Shown: positions 34,569 to 43,319 of the stretch, piece after piece | Layout: each line of letters begins with the position of its first letter | Position numbering within the stretch: position 1 is the stretch's first letter | Origin: Cellulosimicrobium cellulans | GTDB taxonomy: Bacteria > Actinomycetota > Actinomycetes > Actinomycetales > Cellulomonadaceae | DNA: 64,000 bases | Assembly: GCF_016921195.1 (NCBI RefSeq) | Contig: NZ_JAFGYF010000010.1 | Coordinates: 1-64,000, forward strand | Direction of reading: 5' to 3' | Translations under genes and position numbers: made by a program | The notes under the pieces: generated by a model | Database searches by the model: none | Told to the model about the DNA's origin: nothing | Seen by the model: only the letters and a program-made list of their open reading frames with translations

Positions 34569-35300
34569 ATGGGCGTCAACAGCGCCGACGCACCGCAGTG
34601 GTTCCTCTCCTCGTTCGTCCGCAGCGCCCGTGGCGCAGGGGCGACCGCCCCGGACGACGAGATCCGCGCCGTCGGGCAGGGGCTGCTCGACCGCTGGGAC
34701 CAGCCGGACCGCCACTTCCACAACCTGCGCCACCTCGCGGACGTGCTCGGCCGGGTCGACGAGCTCTCCCAGGAGACGCACGACCCCGACCTGGTGCGCC
34801 TCGCCGCCTGGTACCACGGCGCGATCTTCGACGCGAAGGGACGAGCGACGTACGCCAACAAGGGCGGCGAGGACGAGTCGGCGAGCGCCGCGCTCGCCCA
34901 CACGGAGCTCACCTCGCTCGGGGTCCCGGAGCCGGCCGTCCGCCGCGTCGCCTACCTCGTCAACGCGCTCGTGCGGCACGCACCCGACGCGTCGGACTTC
35001 GACTGCGCGGTGCTGTGCGACGCCGACCTCGCGATGCTCGCCGCGGAGCCGCAGCGCTACAAGGAGTACCTCAAGGACGTGCGTGACGAGTACGCGCACA
35101 TCCCGAAGCCCGACTACGTGCGGGCCCGCATCGCGATCCTCACCAAGCTGCTCGACCGGCGGTCGCTCTTCTCGAGCCCGCTCGGCGCGGCGTGGGAGGA
35201 ACCGGCGCGGCAGAACCTGGACGCGGAGCTCCAGCGGCTGCGCAAGGAGCAGCTCAAGCTGGCGGAGGCATCCACGCCGTCCACAGGCCCCACTTCCTGA
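34569..35300 (+). CDS. Predicted HD-superfamily metal-dependent phosphohydrolase
   Basis: 243 aa, COG4339-like HD protein. Metal-binding residues are in RHFHNLRHLADVLGRV (His residues about 46-53), LAAWYHGAIFDAKG (about 81-94) and CDADLAMLA (Asp about 152). The WYHGAIFD motif followed by ESA helices is typical of this family. ATG 34569 has AGAAGG upstream. The C-terminal ~45 residues form a charged helix. Substrate unknown; nucleotide or small phosphoester hydrolysis is only inferred from the fold. Confidence 0.87.
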   Translation: MGVNSADAPQWFLSSFVRSARGAGATAPDDEIRAVGQGLLDRWDQPDRHFHNLRHLADVLGRVDELSQETHDPDLVRLAAWYHGAIFDAKGRATYANKGGEDESASAALAHTELTSLGVPEPAVRRVAYLVNALVRHAPDASDFDCAVLCDADLAMLAAEPQRYKEYLKDVRDEYAHIPKPDYVRARIAILTKLLDRRSLFSSPLGAAWEEPARQNLDAELQRLRKEQLKLAEASTPSTGPTS

Positions 35301-35424
35301 TCTGTCGTCCACAGGGGCGTCGCCGCGCACACGCCGCCCGGCGTCCCGTGGCTAGCGTCGTCGTCGCACCGGCGCCCGCCGCGTGCAGGGCGGTCCGCGG
35401 ACCGAGGAGACGACGGAGGACGAC

Positions 35425-35718
35425 ATGAGCCGGTACGAGGTCGACAGCGCACGGGTCGCCCAGGCGAGCGCGGCGGTGAACGGGTCGGTCACCGCGATCC
35501 GGGCGGAGGTCGGGGCCATGATGCGCCACCTCACCGACCTGCAGGCGTCGTGGCGAGGCGGCGCGGCGACGTCCTTCACGGGCGTGATGGCGCAGTGGCA
35601 GACCACGCAGAACCAGGTCGAGCTCGCGCTCGACGACATCACGGCCGCGCTCGGCGCGGCCGCCCAGACCTACGCCGACGCCGAGTCCCAGGCCGCGCGG
35701 CTGTTCACCACGCGGTAG
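35425..35718 (+). CDS. WXG100-family secreted protein
   Basis: 97-aa helical hairpin protein of the ESAT-6-like WXG100 family, exported by type VII (ESX/Yuk) systems. The turn motif is SWRGGAATSF (about residues 43-52). It is flanked by two long amphipathic helices, and the tail AAAQTYADAESQAARLF carries the YxxxD-like export signal (Y-A-D-A-E). ATG 35425 is preceded by GGAGGACG. It stands alone: no EccC ATPase, EccD, mycosin or second WXG protein is adjacent, so the secretion machinery must be elsewhere if used. Confidence 0.88.
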   Translation: MSRYEVDSARVAQASAAVNGSVTAIRAEVGAMMRHLTDLQASWRGGAATSFTGVMAQWQTTQNQVELALDDITAALGAAAQTYADAESQAARLFTTR

Positions 35719-35743
35719 CCGCACCGGGCGACGACGCTCCGCG

Positions 35744-38700
35744 TCACGCGTCGAGGTGCACGACGGCGAGCGGATCGCCGGCGCGCACGTGGTCGCCGGG
35801 ACGTACGGGGACGTCGACGACACGGCCGCCGGACGGCGCCAGGACCGGCAGCTCGAGCTTCATCGCCTCGAGCACGACCACGGGTGCGCCCTCGGTGACG
35901 CGCCGCCCCGGCGGCGACTCCACGCGCCACACGACTCCGCCCAGTGGCGCGCGCAGCACGACGCGGGACGGGTCGTCGACATCGGTGGGGCCGCCTCCGG
36001 CGCCGTCCGTGCCGGTGGCCGCCGCAGCCGGTCCGCCGCGCGCGGTCGCGCGGGCGGGGGACCCGACCAGCTCGCCCGCTTCCGCCCAGGCGGCGGCCTC
36101 GCGCTCGAACGCCGCGCGGCGCGCCGCCGCGACCGCGGCGATGTCGTCGGCCTCGCGCGCGAGGAGCGCGGCATGCTCCCGGCCGGAGAAGACCCCGTCC
36201 TCGACCGGGACCTCCAGGACTCCCGCGCGCGCCGCCGCACGACGTTCGCCGAGCTCGTCCGGGTCGACCGGTTCCCACACGATCCGGTCGAAGTATCGGA
36301 ACAGCCACGGGACGCCCGGGCGGAACGGCGGGCGCTGCACGTGGGCCGACCAGACCGGGACGGTCCGGCCCACGAGCTGGTAGCCCCCGGGGCTCGCCAT
36401 GCCGTACACGCACAGGAACGCCCCGCCCAGGCCGACCGCGTCCGACGGGGTCCAGGTGCGTGCCGGGGTGTACTTGGTCGTGAGCAGGCGGTGCCGAGGG
36501 TCGACCGGCACCGCGAGCGGGGCGCCGAGGTACACGTCGCCCAGCCCGAGGACGAGGTACTCGGCGTCGAGGACGGTACGCCGCACGTCCTCGACGCTCG
36601 CGAGCCCGTTGGCGCGCCGGACGAAGTCGACGTTGGACGGCAGCCACGGCGCGTCGGACCGGACCCCGGCCGCGTACCGTTCGACGGCGTCCCGGATCGC
36701 CGGGTCGTCCCAGCTCAGCGGCAGGCGGAGCACACGGCTCGGGACCTCGATCTCGGTGCTCGGGGGGAGGTCCACCTCCAGCTCGCGGAGCAGCCCCACC
36801 AGGGTGAGTACCGGCAGCACGTCGGGGTCGACGTGCAGGTGGAGCGTGCGCACCCCCGGCGTCACGTCGCGCACCCCGCGCGGGGCCGCCGCCTCGAGCC
36901 CTCGCGCGAGAGCGTGGACGCGCAGGCGGTCGTGCAGGTCCAGTCCGCCGCCGCCGTCGTACTCGACGAGCACCGCGTCGTCCGCGCCGCGCAGGTAGCG
37001 GACCGCGGGCCGGCCGTCGGCGGGCGACGTCGGCCCGCCCGTGGCGCGGACGTCGTCACCGTCGAACGCCACGGCGTCGCGACCGCGCACGGCGCGCACC
37101 TGCGTCGGGACGCGTGCCGCCGCCCGGGCCGTGGCGTCGCGGCGCAGCCGGTCGGCGCCGTCGTCATGGACGGTCACGAACCGCACGACGTCGCCGGGCC
37201 GCATCTGTCCGAGCTTCCACCGGGAGCCGGCGACGACGGTGAGGGCGCACACGAAGCCGCCGAGGCTTGGCCCGTCCGGGCCGAGCAGGATCGGGGTGTC
37301 CCCGCTGATGTTCAGCGCGCCGACCGAGTACGGGTTGTCGAGCACGGTGGACGGATGGAGGCCCGCGTCGCCGCCGTCGGGCCGCGCCCACGTGAGCGGG
37401 GGCCCGGCGAGCCGCACGCCCGTCCGGTCGGCGTGCGGCAGGACGCGCCACCACGACGTCCGCAGCCGCCCGAGGGCGGCGGCGGTGAGCGCCGCGGACT
37501 GCGGTCCCGTCGTCACCGCGAGCTCCCACGAGTGGCCCATCCGGGGGCGGGCGTCGGGCGGCACCGCACCGGCCGCATCGAGCCCGGGAGCGCTCGCCAC
37601 CTCCTCGCCCCTGCGACGTGCCGTCCCTGGACCGGTGGTGCGAGGGTGCAGCGCGTCGCCCGCGACGAGCGCGCGCCCGGCCGGGCCGCCGACGGCGCCG
37701 AGGACGAAGGTCGCCGCCGACCCGAGGTACTCCGGGACGTCCAGACCGCCCGCCACGAGCACGTACGTCCGCAGCCCGGCGGCGTGCGGGGCCCCGACCG
37801 CGAGCACGCCGCCCGCGGGGACCGCGACCGGCTCCCACTGTCGCACGGGCTCGCCGTCGACCGTCACCGGCGCAGGCGCCCCGGTGACGCACACCGTCGC
37901 CTCGTGGGAGAACCGCAGGGTCGGACCGGCAAGGGTGCACTCGAGCCCCGCCGCGCCCTCGGGGTTGCCGAGCGCGCGGTTGCCGGTCCGGAACGACAAG
38001 TCGTCCATCGGACCCGAGGGCGGGATGCCCACGCCCCAGTAGCCCGTGCGTCCCGGCCAGTCCTGCACCGTCGTGAGGACGCCCGGGTCGAGCACGTCGA
38101 TCCAGGGACCTGGGTCGCGCACCGTGCCGAGCGTGGCGGTCGTCGCGGTCCCCGCGACCACGGCCGTGCCGGCGAGCGCGGCGCGCAGCAGCGAGACGTT
38201 CGTCGGGACGCCGTCGACGTGCACGTCGCCCAGGGCGGCGCGCAACCCGTCGACCGCGTCCTCGTGCGCGGCGGCGCGCACGACGACCTTCGCGAGCAGC
38301 GGGTCGGTGTGGGGACCGAGCTCGTCTCCCACGCACGCACCGGTCTCGACGCGGACGTCGCTCGCCCGACGGGCGTCGGCGGTGCCGGCCCCCGGGAGGT
38401 CGAACCGCGCGAGCGTCCCCGCGACGGGCCGCCCGTGCCGCACGTCCTCGGCGTAGACGCGCGCCTGCGCCGCCGCGCCACGCACGGAGGGACCCGACGG
38501 CGCCACGCCGTCGAGCACGGTCGTGTCACCGAGCGCGACGCGCAGCATCCAGGCGACGAGGTCGACGCCCGTGACCTCCTCGGTCACGGTGTGCTCGACC
38601 TGGATCCGTGGGTTCACCTCGAGGAACGCGACCTCCCCCGAGTCGACGTCGAGCAGCGCCTCCAGTGTCGCGGCCGAGCGCAGCCCGACGCGCGCCGCGA

Positions 38701-39472
38701 GGCGGCGACCGGCGTCGTGCAGCGCCTCGCGGCCGGCGCGATCGAGCCCGGGTGCGGGCGCGACCTCGACGACCTTCTGGTGACGACGCTGGAGCGAGCA
38801 GTCCCGGTCCCCGAGCGACACGACCCGGCCTGTCCCGTCACCGAAGAGCTGCACCTCGAGGTGCCGCGCCCGCTCGACGTGCCGCTCGACGAACAGCCGC
38901 CCCGAGGAGCCCGGGCGCGACGACTCCCGCCGCCACGCCGCCGCGAGACCTTCCGCGTCGCGGCAGACGTGCACGCCGGTCCCGCCCCCGCCGCCGGCGT
39001 CCTTGAGCACGAGCGGGAAGCCGATGTCCTGCGCCCACCCCAGCGCGTCCTCGAGACCGCCGAGCACCGGCGAGCCCGGCAGCACCTGCAGGCCGCACTC
39101 CTGCGCGAGCGCCCGAGCGCGCGCCTTGTCGCCGAGGACGCGAAGCTGCTCGGGCGTCGGGCCGGCGAACGCGACGCCCGCGGCCTCGACGGCCGCGGCG
39201 AACTGCGCGTCCTCCGCGCGGAAGCCGTAGCCCGGGTGCAGGAGGTCCGCACCCGAGGCGAGCGCCGCATCGAGGAGCCGTCGTCCGTCGTCGTACGACT
39301 CGGCGACCGGTGCCGGACCGATCCGCACCGCGGTGTCCGCGAGCCGGACGTGCCGCGCCCCACGGTCCGCGTCGGAGTGCACCGCCACCGTGCGCAGCCC
39401 GAGCTCCCGCGCGCTGCGCAGCACGCGGCAGGCGATCTCGCCGCGGTTCGCGACGAGCAGCGTGGCGGCCAT
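35744..39472 (-). CDS. uca: Urea carboxylase (biotin-dependent)
   Basis: 1242-aa single-chain carboxylase (urea + HCO3- + ATP to allophanate). Biotin carboxylase domain (1-450; LVANRGEIACRV, ATP-grasp Gly loop KDAGGGGGTGVHV, EVNPRIQVEHTVTEE), then KipA/AHS2-like (about 470-770, GVLTTVQDWPGRTGYWGVG) and KipI/AHS1-like (about 850-1080) carboxyltransferase parts, and a biotinyl domain with LEAMKLELPV (biotin Lys about 1205). ATG 39472 has GGGGAGGCG. It lies downstream of the GntR and urt genes, same strand. Allophanate hydrolase, the usual partner, is absent. Guanidine carboxylase is an alternative, since the two differ by few residues. Confidence 0.9.
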   Translation of the reverse strand: MAATLLVANRGEIACRVLRSARELGLRTVAVHSDADRGARHVRLADTAVRIGPAPVAESYDDGRRLLDAALASGADLLHPGYGFRAEDAQFAAAVEAAGVAFAGPTPEQLRVLGDKARARALAQECGLQVLPGSPVLGGLEDALGWAQDIGFPLVLKDAGGGGGTGVHVCRDAEGLAAAWRRESSRPGSSGRLFVERHVERARHLEVQLFGDGTGRVVSLGDRDCSLQRRHQKVVEVAPAPGLDRAGREALHDAGRRLAARVGLRSAATLEALLDVDSGEVAFLEVNPRIQVEHTVTEEVTGVDLVAWMLRVALGDTTVLDGVAPSGPSVRGAAAQARVYAEDVRHGRPVAGTLARFDLPGAGTADARRASDVRVETGACVGDELGPHTDPLLAKVVVRAAAHEDAVDGLRAALGDVHVDGVPTNVSLLRAALAGTAVVAGTATTATLGTVRDPGPWIDVLDPGVLTTVQDWPGRTGYWGVGIPPSGPMDDLSFRTGNRALGNPEGAAGLECTLAGPTLRFSHEATVCVTGAPAPVTVDGEPVRQWEPVAVPAGGVLAVGAPHAAGLRTYVLVAGGLDVPEYLGSAATFVLGAVGGPAGRALVAGDALHPRTTGPGTARRRGEEVASAPGLDAAGAVPPDARPRMGHSWELAVTTGPQSAALTAAALGRLRTSWWRVLPHADRTGVRLAGPPLTWARPDGGDAGLHPSTVLDNPYSVGALNISGDTPILLGPDGPSLGGFVCALTVVAGSRWKLGQMRPGDVVRFVTVHDDGADRLRRDATARAAARVPTQVRAVRGRDAVAFDGDDVRATGGPTSPADGRPAVRYLRGADDAVLVEYDGGGGLDLHDRLRVHALARGLEAAAPRGVRDVTPGVRTLHLHVDPDVLPVLTLVGLLRELEVDLPPSTEIEVPSRVLRLPLSWDDPAIRDAVERYAAGVRSDAPWLPSNVDFVRRANGLASVEDVRRTVLDAEYLVLGLGDVYLGAPLAVPVDPRHRLLTTKYTPARTWTPSDAVGLGGAFLCVYGMASPGGYQLVGRTVPVWSAHVQRPPFRPGVPWLFRYFDRIVWEPVDPDELGERRAAARAGVLEVPVEDGVFSGREHAALLAREADDIAAVAAARRAAFEREAAAWAEAGELVGSPARATARGGPAAAATGTDGAGGGPTDVDDPSRVVLRAPLGGVVWRVESPPGRRVTEGAPVVVLEAMKLELPVLAPSGGRVVDVPVRPGDHVRAGDPLAVVHLDA

Positions 39473-39532
39473 CGCCTCCCCGGAGTCGGTGCGGGCACGA
39501 GGCCGCGCCTCGCCGTCGGACAGAACGGGCTC

Positions 39533-39538
39533 AGCCTA
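39533..39538 (-). promoter_or_regulatory. -10 element TAGGCT upstream of urea carboxylase
   Basis: TAGGCT on the minus strand about 60 bases before the urea carboxylase ATG, in the 159-bp gap after the GntR gene; implies the carboxylase can be transcribed on its own. Confidence 0.4.
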
Positions 39539-39631
39539 AAGCCCCTCCTGCCGCTCGGCCCCGACCCACCCTGGTCGCCGGGCTCCGGCTCGACCCGTCG
39601 TGCCGAGCGGGGCCTTGGTCGGCGGGTGACG

Positions 39632-40330
39632 TCAGACGGCGAGAGCCATGCGGGACAGCGCCCGCGCCGCGCGTTCCATGACGACGGCGAGCGACTCGCC
39701 GACGTGCAGGTGGAGCGCGGTGCGCGCCTCGGGGAGGCGGTCGGCGAGCGCGAGCTCGAGGATCTCGATGTGCTCGTGGATGGTGATGCGGATGCGCTCG
39801 GACTCGACGAAGTCGTACATGCGCACGGCGCGCACCTTCTCGTTCACCTCGACGAGCGCCTCGGTCAGCCGTTCGTTCCCCGCCGCGCGGGACAGCACGG
39901 TGTGGAAGCGCTCGTCGAGGAGCACGAAGCTCGGGTCGGGCTCGGGGGGCGCGGCGCGCAGCTCGACCCATCGGGCGAGCTCGTCGCGCAGGGCGTCGGA
40001 GTCGTAGTGCAGCTCGGTGTTCTCGATGATGCGCTCCACCCCGCGCAGCTCGAGGGTCACGCGCAGCTCGTAGAGGTCGCGCAGCTCGGCGAGGCTCGGC
40101 ACGACGACGGCGTACCCGAAGTCGGTGCGCTGGATGAGCCCGTCGGACAGGAGCCGGGACAGCGCCTCCCGCACCGGCGTGCGCGACACCTCGAACCGCC
40201 GGCTCAGCTTGGGCTCGGTGAGCCGCTCACGCGGGTCGACCCGGCCGTTGAGGATCTCGGCACGCAGCCGCGTGTAGACGGCGTCGCGCAGCGAGGTCGC
40301 AGCGGGTTCCGGCGCGGTCACGATGTCCAT
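39632..40330 (-). CDS. GntR-family (FCD) transcriptional regulator
   Basis: 232-aa GntR/FadR-VanR regulator. Winged helix residues ~15-75 (YTRLRAEILNGRVDPRERLTEPKLSRRFEVSRTPVREALSRLLSDGLIQ), then an all-helical FCD ligand domain (about 85-220) with LRVTLELRGVERII, a central FHTVLSRAAGNERLTEAL and HEHIEILELALADRLPEARTALHLHV, which supply the Asp/His metal or ligand site. Start ATG 40330 (MDIVTAPEP). It lies between the urt operon and urea carboxylase, so a urea-related effector is likely. GTGTATAC palindromes upstream of urtA and ureA fit the operator type of this family. Confidence 0.92.
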   Translation of the reverse strand: MDIVTAPEPAATSLRDAVYTRLRAEILNGRVDPRERLTEPKLSRRFEVSRTPVREALSRLLSDGLIQRTDFGYAVVVPSLAELRDLYELRVTLELRGVERIIENTELHYDSDALRDELARWVELRAAPPEPDPSFVLLDERFHTVLSRAAGNERLTEALVEVNEKVRAVRMYDFVESERIRITIHEHIEILELALADRLPEARTALHLHVGESLAVVMERAARALSRMALAV

Positions 40331-40444
40331 GCGGGGTCTCCTGGTCGTCCGGCCCGTGCGTCGTCGTCCTGCCCTGCCATCATCCCGCACCGCGGCCCCG
40401 CAGCGGTGCCGCCGGGCACGCCCCACGGATCGACGCGACGTCCC

Positions 40445-41137
40445 CTACACGGCCATCGCCGCACGGACGCTCTCCTCGGCCGCCTCCCCGCCCGCACCCC
40501 GGCTCGTCACGCGCCCGGACTGCAGCACGACGTAGTCGCGCGCGGCGCCGAGCGCGAACCCGACGTGCTGCTCGACGAGCAGGACGGACAGCCCGCCGGC
40601 GTCGGTGAGCGTGAGGATCGCGTCCTCGATCTCGGTGACGACGGACGGCTGGATGCCCTCGGTCGGCTCGTCGAGCACGAGCACGCGCGGGCCGGTGATG
40701 AGGGCGCGCGCGATGGCGAGCTGCTGCCGTTGGCCCCCGGACAGGAGCCCGGCGCGACGGCCGAGGAGGCCGCGGAGCGCCGGGAACAGGTCGAGCGCCT
40801 CGTCGAGGCGCCGCGGCCCTTCGCGCGACGTGTCGGCGACGAGCTGCAGGTTCTCGCGCGCCGTGAGGTCGCCGAACGACTGCTGCCCCTGCGGCACGTA
40901 CGCGAGCCCGCGCCGCACACGCTGGTGGGTGGGCAGCCGGGTGACGTCCTCGCCGTCGAGCACGACGCGCCCCGACCGGGCCTTGAGCAGCCCGAGCGCG
41001 GTCCGCAGGAGCGTCGTCTTGCCGGCGCCGTTGTGCCCCAGCACGGCGGCGACGCCGCCCGCGGGCACGGTGAGGTCGACGTCGTGCAGCACCATCGTCC
41101 GGCCGTAGCCCGCGTGCAGTCCCGTCAGCTCGAGCAT
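40445..41137 (-). CDS. urtE: Urea ABC transporter ATP-binding protein UrtE
   Basis: 230-aa LivF-type ATPase, second nucleotide-binding subunit of the urea importer. Walker A GHNGAGKT (about residues 33-40), signature LSGGQRQQLAIARAL (about 131), Walker B VLVLDEPTEGIQPSVV (the TEGIQPS wording is characteristic of UrtE), and the LLVEQH stretch. ATG overlaps the urtD stop by one base (TGATG). It is the last gene of urtABCDE; the GntR gene follows after 114 bp. Confidence 0.95.
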   Translation of the reverse strand: MLELTGLHAGYGRTMVLHDVDLTVPAGGVAAVLGHNGAGKTTLLRTALGLLKARSGRVVLDGEDVTRLPTHQRVRRGLAYVPQGQQSFGDLTARENLQLVADTSREGPRRLDEALDLFPALRGLLGRRAGLLSGGQRQQLAIARALITGPRVLVLDEPTEGIQPSVVTEIEDAILTLTDAGGLSVLLVEQHVGFALGAARDYVVLQSGRVTSRGAGGEAAEESVRAAMAV

Positions 41138-42084
41138 CACGCCTCCTTCTCGTCGGTCGTCGTGCGCGGCGACGCGTGCGCGCCCTCGGTCGTCGACGCC
41201 GAACCTCTCCGTCTGGCGCCGCGGGTCGCGCCCGCGCTGCCGAGGTAGACCTCCTGCACGCGCGGGTCGGCCTGGACCTCGGCGTACGTGCCCTCGGCGA
41301 GCACCTGACCCAGGTGCAGCACGGTCACCGAGCTCGCGAAGGCCCGGAGGAAGTCCATGTCGTGCTCGACGACGACCACGGTCCGCTGGGCGCCGATGCG
41401 CTGCAGCAGCTCGCCCGTCTGCTCGCGCTCGGCCTGGCTCATGCCGGCGACGGGCTCGTCGAGCAACAGCAGCCGGGCGTCCTGGACGAGCAGCATCCCG
41501 ATCTCGAGCCACTGCTTCTGCCCGTGCGCGAGGATCCCTGCCTGGACGTCGCGCAGGTGCGCGAGCCCGACGGTCTCGAGCGCCTGCTCGACGGCCTCGG
41601 GCGTCGAGGACCGGCGGCGCAGGAGCGTCAGCGGACCGCGCCGAGCGCCCGCCGCGATGTCGAGGTTCTGCAGCACGCTGAGCTCCTCGAACACGCTCGC
41701 CGTCTGGAACGTGCGCCCGACACCGGCCCGCGCGATGCGGTGCGTCTTCCTGCCGAGCAGGTCGACCCCGCCGAACTGCACCGATCCCGACGCCCTGGCG
41801 AGACCGGTGATCGCGTCCACGATCGTCGTCTTGCCCGCACCGTTGGGCCCGATGAGGAACCGGAGGTCGCCCGCGGTGACGGTGAGGTCGACGCCCTGGA
41901 CGGCGACGAACCCGTCGAACTCGACGCGCAGCCCGCGCACCTCGAGGTAGTCGTGCCGGAAGCGCGAGTCGTCGACGCCCAGGACGGACTGCGCGGCCTC
42001 GAGGTCGAGCCCGTCGCCCGCGACGCCGGTCTCGAGAAGCGTCTCTCCGGTGCCCGGCACCGGCCCGGTGGGTTGCGTGGTCAT
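41137..42084 (-). CDS. urtD: Urea ABC transporter ATP-binding protein UrtD
   Basis: 315-aa LivG-type ATPase of the urea importer. After a ~40-residue variable head, LEVRGLRVEFDGFVAVQGVDLTV leads to Walker A GPNGAGKT (about residues 80-87). VGRTFQTASVFEELSVLQNLD, the signature-like LAHGQKQWLEIGMLLVQDARLLLLDEPVAGMSQAE (Walker B) and VVVVEHDMDFLR follow; LAHGQKQWLEI and EPVAGM are UrtD hallmarks. The C-terminal ~35 residues are a low-complexity tail. The start overlaps urtC by four bases. Confidence 0.95.
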   Translation of the reverse strand: MTTQPTGPVPGTGETLLETGVAGDGLDLEAAQSVLGVDDSRFRHDYLEVRGLRVEFDGFVAVQGVDLTVTAGDLRFLIGPNGAGKTTIVDAITGLARASGSVQFGGVDLLGRKTHRIARAGVGRTFQTASVFEELSVLQNLDIAAGARRGPLTLLRRRSSTPEAVEQALETVGLAHLRDVQAGILAHGQKQWLEIGMLLVQDARLLLLDEPVAGMSQAEREQTGELLQRIGAQRTVVVVEHDMDFLRAFASSVTVLHLGQVLAEGTYAEVQADPRVQEVYLGSAGATRGARRRGSASTTEGAHASPRTTTDEKEA

Positions 42085-43319
42085 GCGGTCCTCCCGGAGG
42101 TCGCAGGGTCGTGGTCGACGGCGGTCTGTGGTTCGACCGTCGGGTTGCCGCTGCCCGGCTCACCCGTGCGCGCCGCGCCCGGGCGACTCCCGTCGGAGGT
42201 GCCGTCGTCCCCCGGGGCGGGCGCACCGCCGTCGGGCACGGAGCCGCGGCGCGAACGGCGCCACCGCGTGAACAGCTCGGCGAGCCCGCCGGGCAGGAAG
42301 GCGACGACGAGGATGAACAGAGCACCCTGGGCGTAGATCCAGCCGGACGGGAACGCCTCGGAGAGGCTCGTCTGCGCCCAGCTCACGGCGATCGACCCGA
42401 CCACCGGGCCGAGGAGTGTCGCCCGACCGCCGATCGCGACGCCGATGAGGAACCCGATGGACGGCACGACGCCCACGTCGGCCGGCGAGATGATGCCGAC
42501 GATCGGCACGAACAGCGCGCCGCCCACCGCGGCCATGAAGGCCGCGACCGCGTACGCGACGACCTTGACCTGCGCCGGGTCGTAGCCGAGGAACCGCACG
42601 CGGTTCTCCTGGTCGCGCACGGCGACGAGCAGCTCGCCGAACCGCGACACCATGAGCTGGCGCGCGACGGCGACCATGACGAGCAGCGCGCCTGCGGCGA
42701 GGAAGAAGAGCATGCGCTTGTTCACCGGGTCCGCGAGGTCGTACCCGAAGAACGACCGGAACCCGTTGAGGCCGTTGGTGCCGCCCGTCGTCGCCTGCTG
42801 ACCGATGAGCAGGATCGCGAACGCGGCCGCGAGCGCCTGCGAGAGGATCGCGAAGTAGGCACCGCGGACGCGCCGTGTGAAGACCGCGAACCCGAGCAGC
42901 GCCGCGAGGCCCGCGGGCACGACCGCGATGGCGAGGATCGTCACGACGGGCGACCGGAACGGCTCCCACCAGCCCGGGACCTCGCCCGAGCCGTAGAGCA
43001 TCATGAAGTCCGGCACGCCGCCCGGACCGGCGTCCGCGAGCTTGAGGTGCATCGCCATGATGTAGGCACCCAGACCGAAGAAGACGCCCTGCCCGAGGGT
43101 GAGCATCCCGCCCCGCCCCCACGCGAGGCCGATGCCGACCGCGACCATCGCGAGGCACAGGAACTTGCCGAGCAGGCCGAGGCGGAAGGTGGACAGCGTC
43201 GCGGGCGCGACGGCGAACAGCAGGACGGCCGCGACGGCGAACCCGACGATCACGCGGGCGCGCGAGGAGCGGTACAGGGCGGTGAGCCGGGAGGTCCTCC
43301 CGGTCGTGGCGGCGCTCAT
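42081..43319 (-). CDS. urtC: Urea ABC transporter permease UrtC
   Basis: 412-aa LivM-type permease with about ten membrane segments, e.g. VIVGFAVAAVLLFAVAPATL and FLCLAMVAVGIGLAWGRGGMLTLGQGVFFGLGAY. The segment TTGGTNGLNGFRSFFGYDLADPVNKRMLFF and the EAA-like RDQENRVRFLGYDPAQVKVVAYAVAAFMAAVGGAL are typical of UrtC. The last ~60 residues are a Pro/Gly/Ser-rich cytoplasmic tail. ATG 43319 overlaps the urtB stop by four bases. With UrtB it forms the membrane channel for urea. Confidence 0.94.
   Translation of the reverse strand: MSAATTGRTSRLTALYRSSRARVIVGFAVAAVLLFAVAPATLSTFRLGLLGKFLCLAMVAVGIGLAWGRGGMLTLGQGVFFGLGAYIMAMHLKLADAGPGGVPDFMMLYGSGEVPGWWEPFRSPVVTILAIAVVPAGLAALLGFAVFTRRVRGAYFAILSQALAAAFAILLIGQQATTGGTNGLNGFRSFFGYDLADPVNKRMLFFLAAGALLVMVAVARQLMVSRFGELLVAVRDQENRVRFLGYDPAQVKVVAYAVAAFMAAVGGALFVPIVGIISPADVGVVPSIGFLIGVAIGGRATLLGPVVGSIAVSWAQTSLSEAFPSGWIYAQGALFILVVAFLPGGLAELFTRWRRSRRGSVPDGGAPAPGDDGTSDGSRPGAARTGEPGSGNPTVEPQTAVDHDPATSGRTA

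Noticed and set aside
39473-39631. Guanidine (ykkC) riboswitch upstream of urea carboxylase
   Set aside because: Looked for because such genes often carry one; the conserved ACGR and GG-rich blocks are not present and the leader after the TAGGCT box is only about 50 nt.
35756-41248. 1830-residue ORF on the plus strand
   Set aside because: Antisense shadow of urea carboxylase, GntR and the urt genes; composition is Arg/Pro/Gly/Val-rich with no domains, as expected from high-GC reverse frames.
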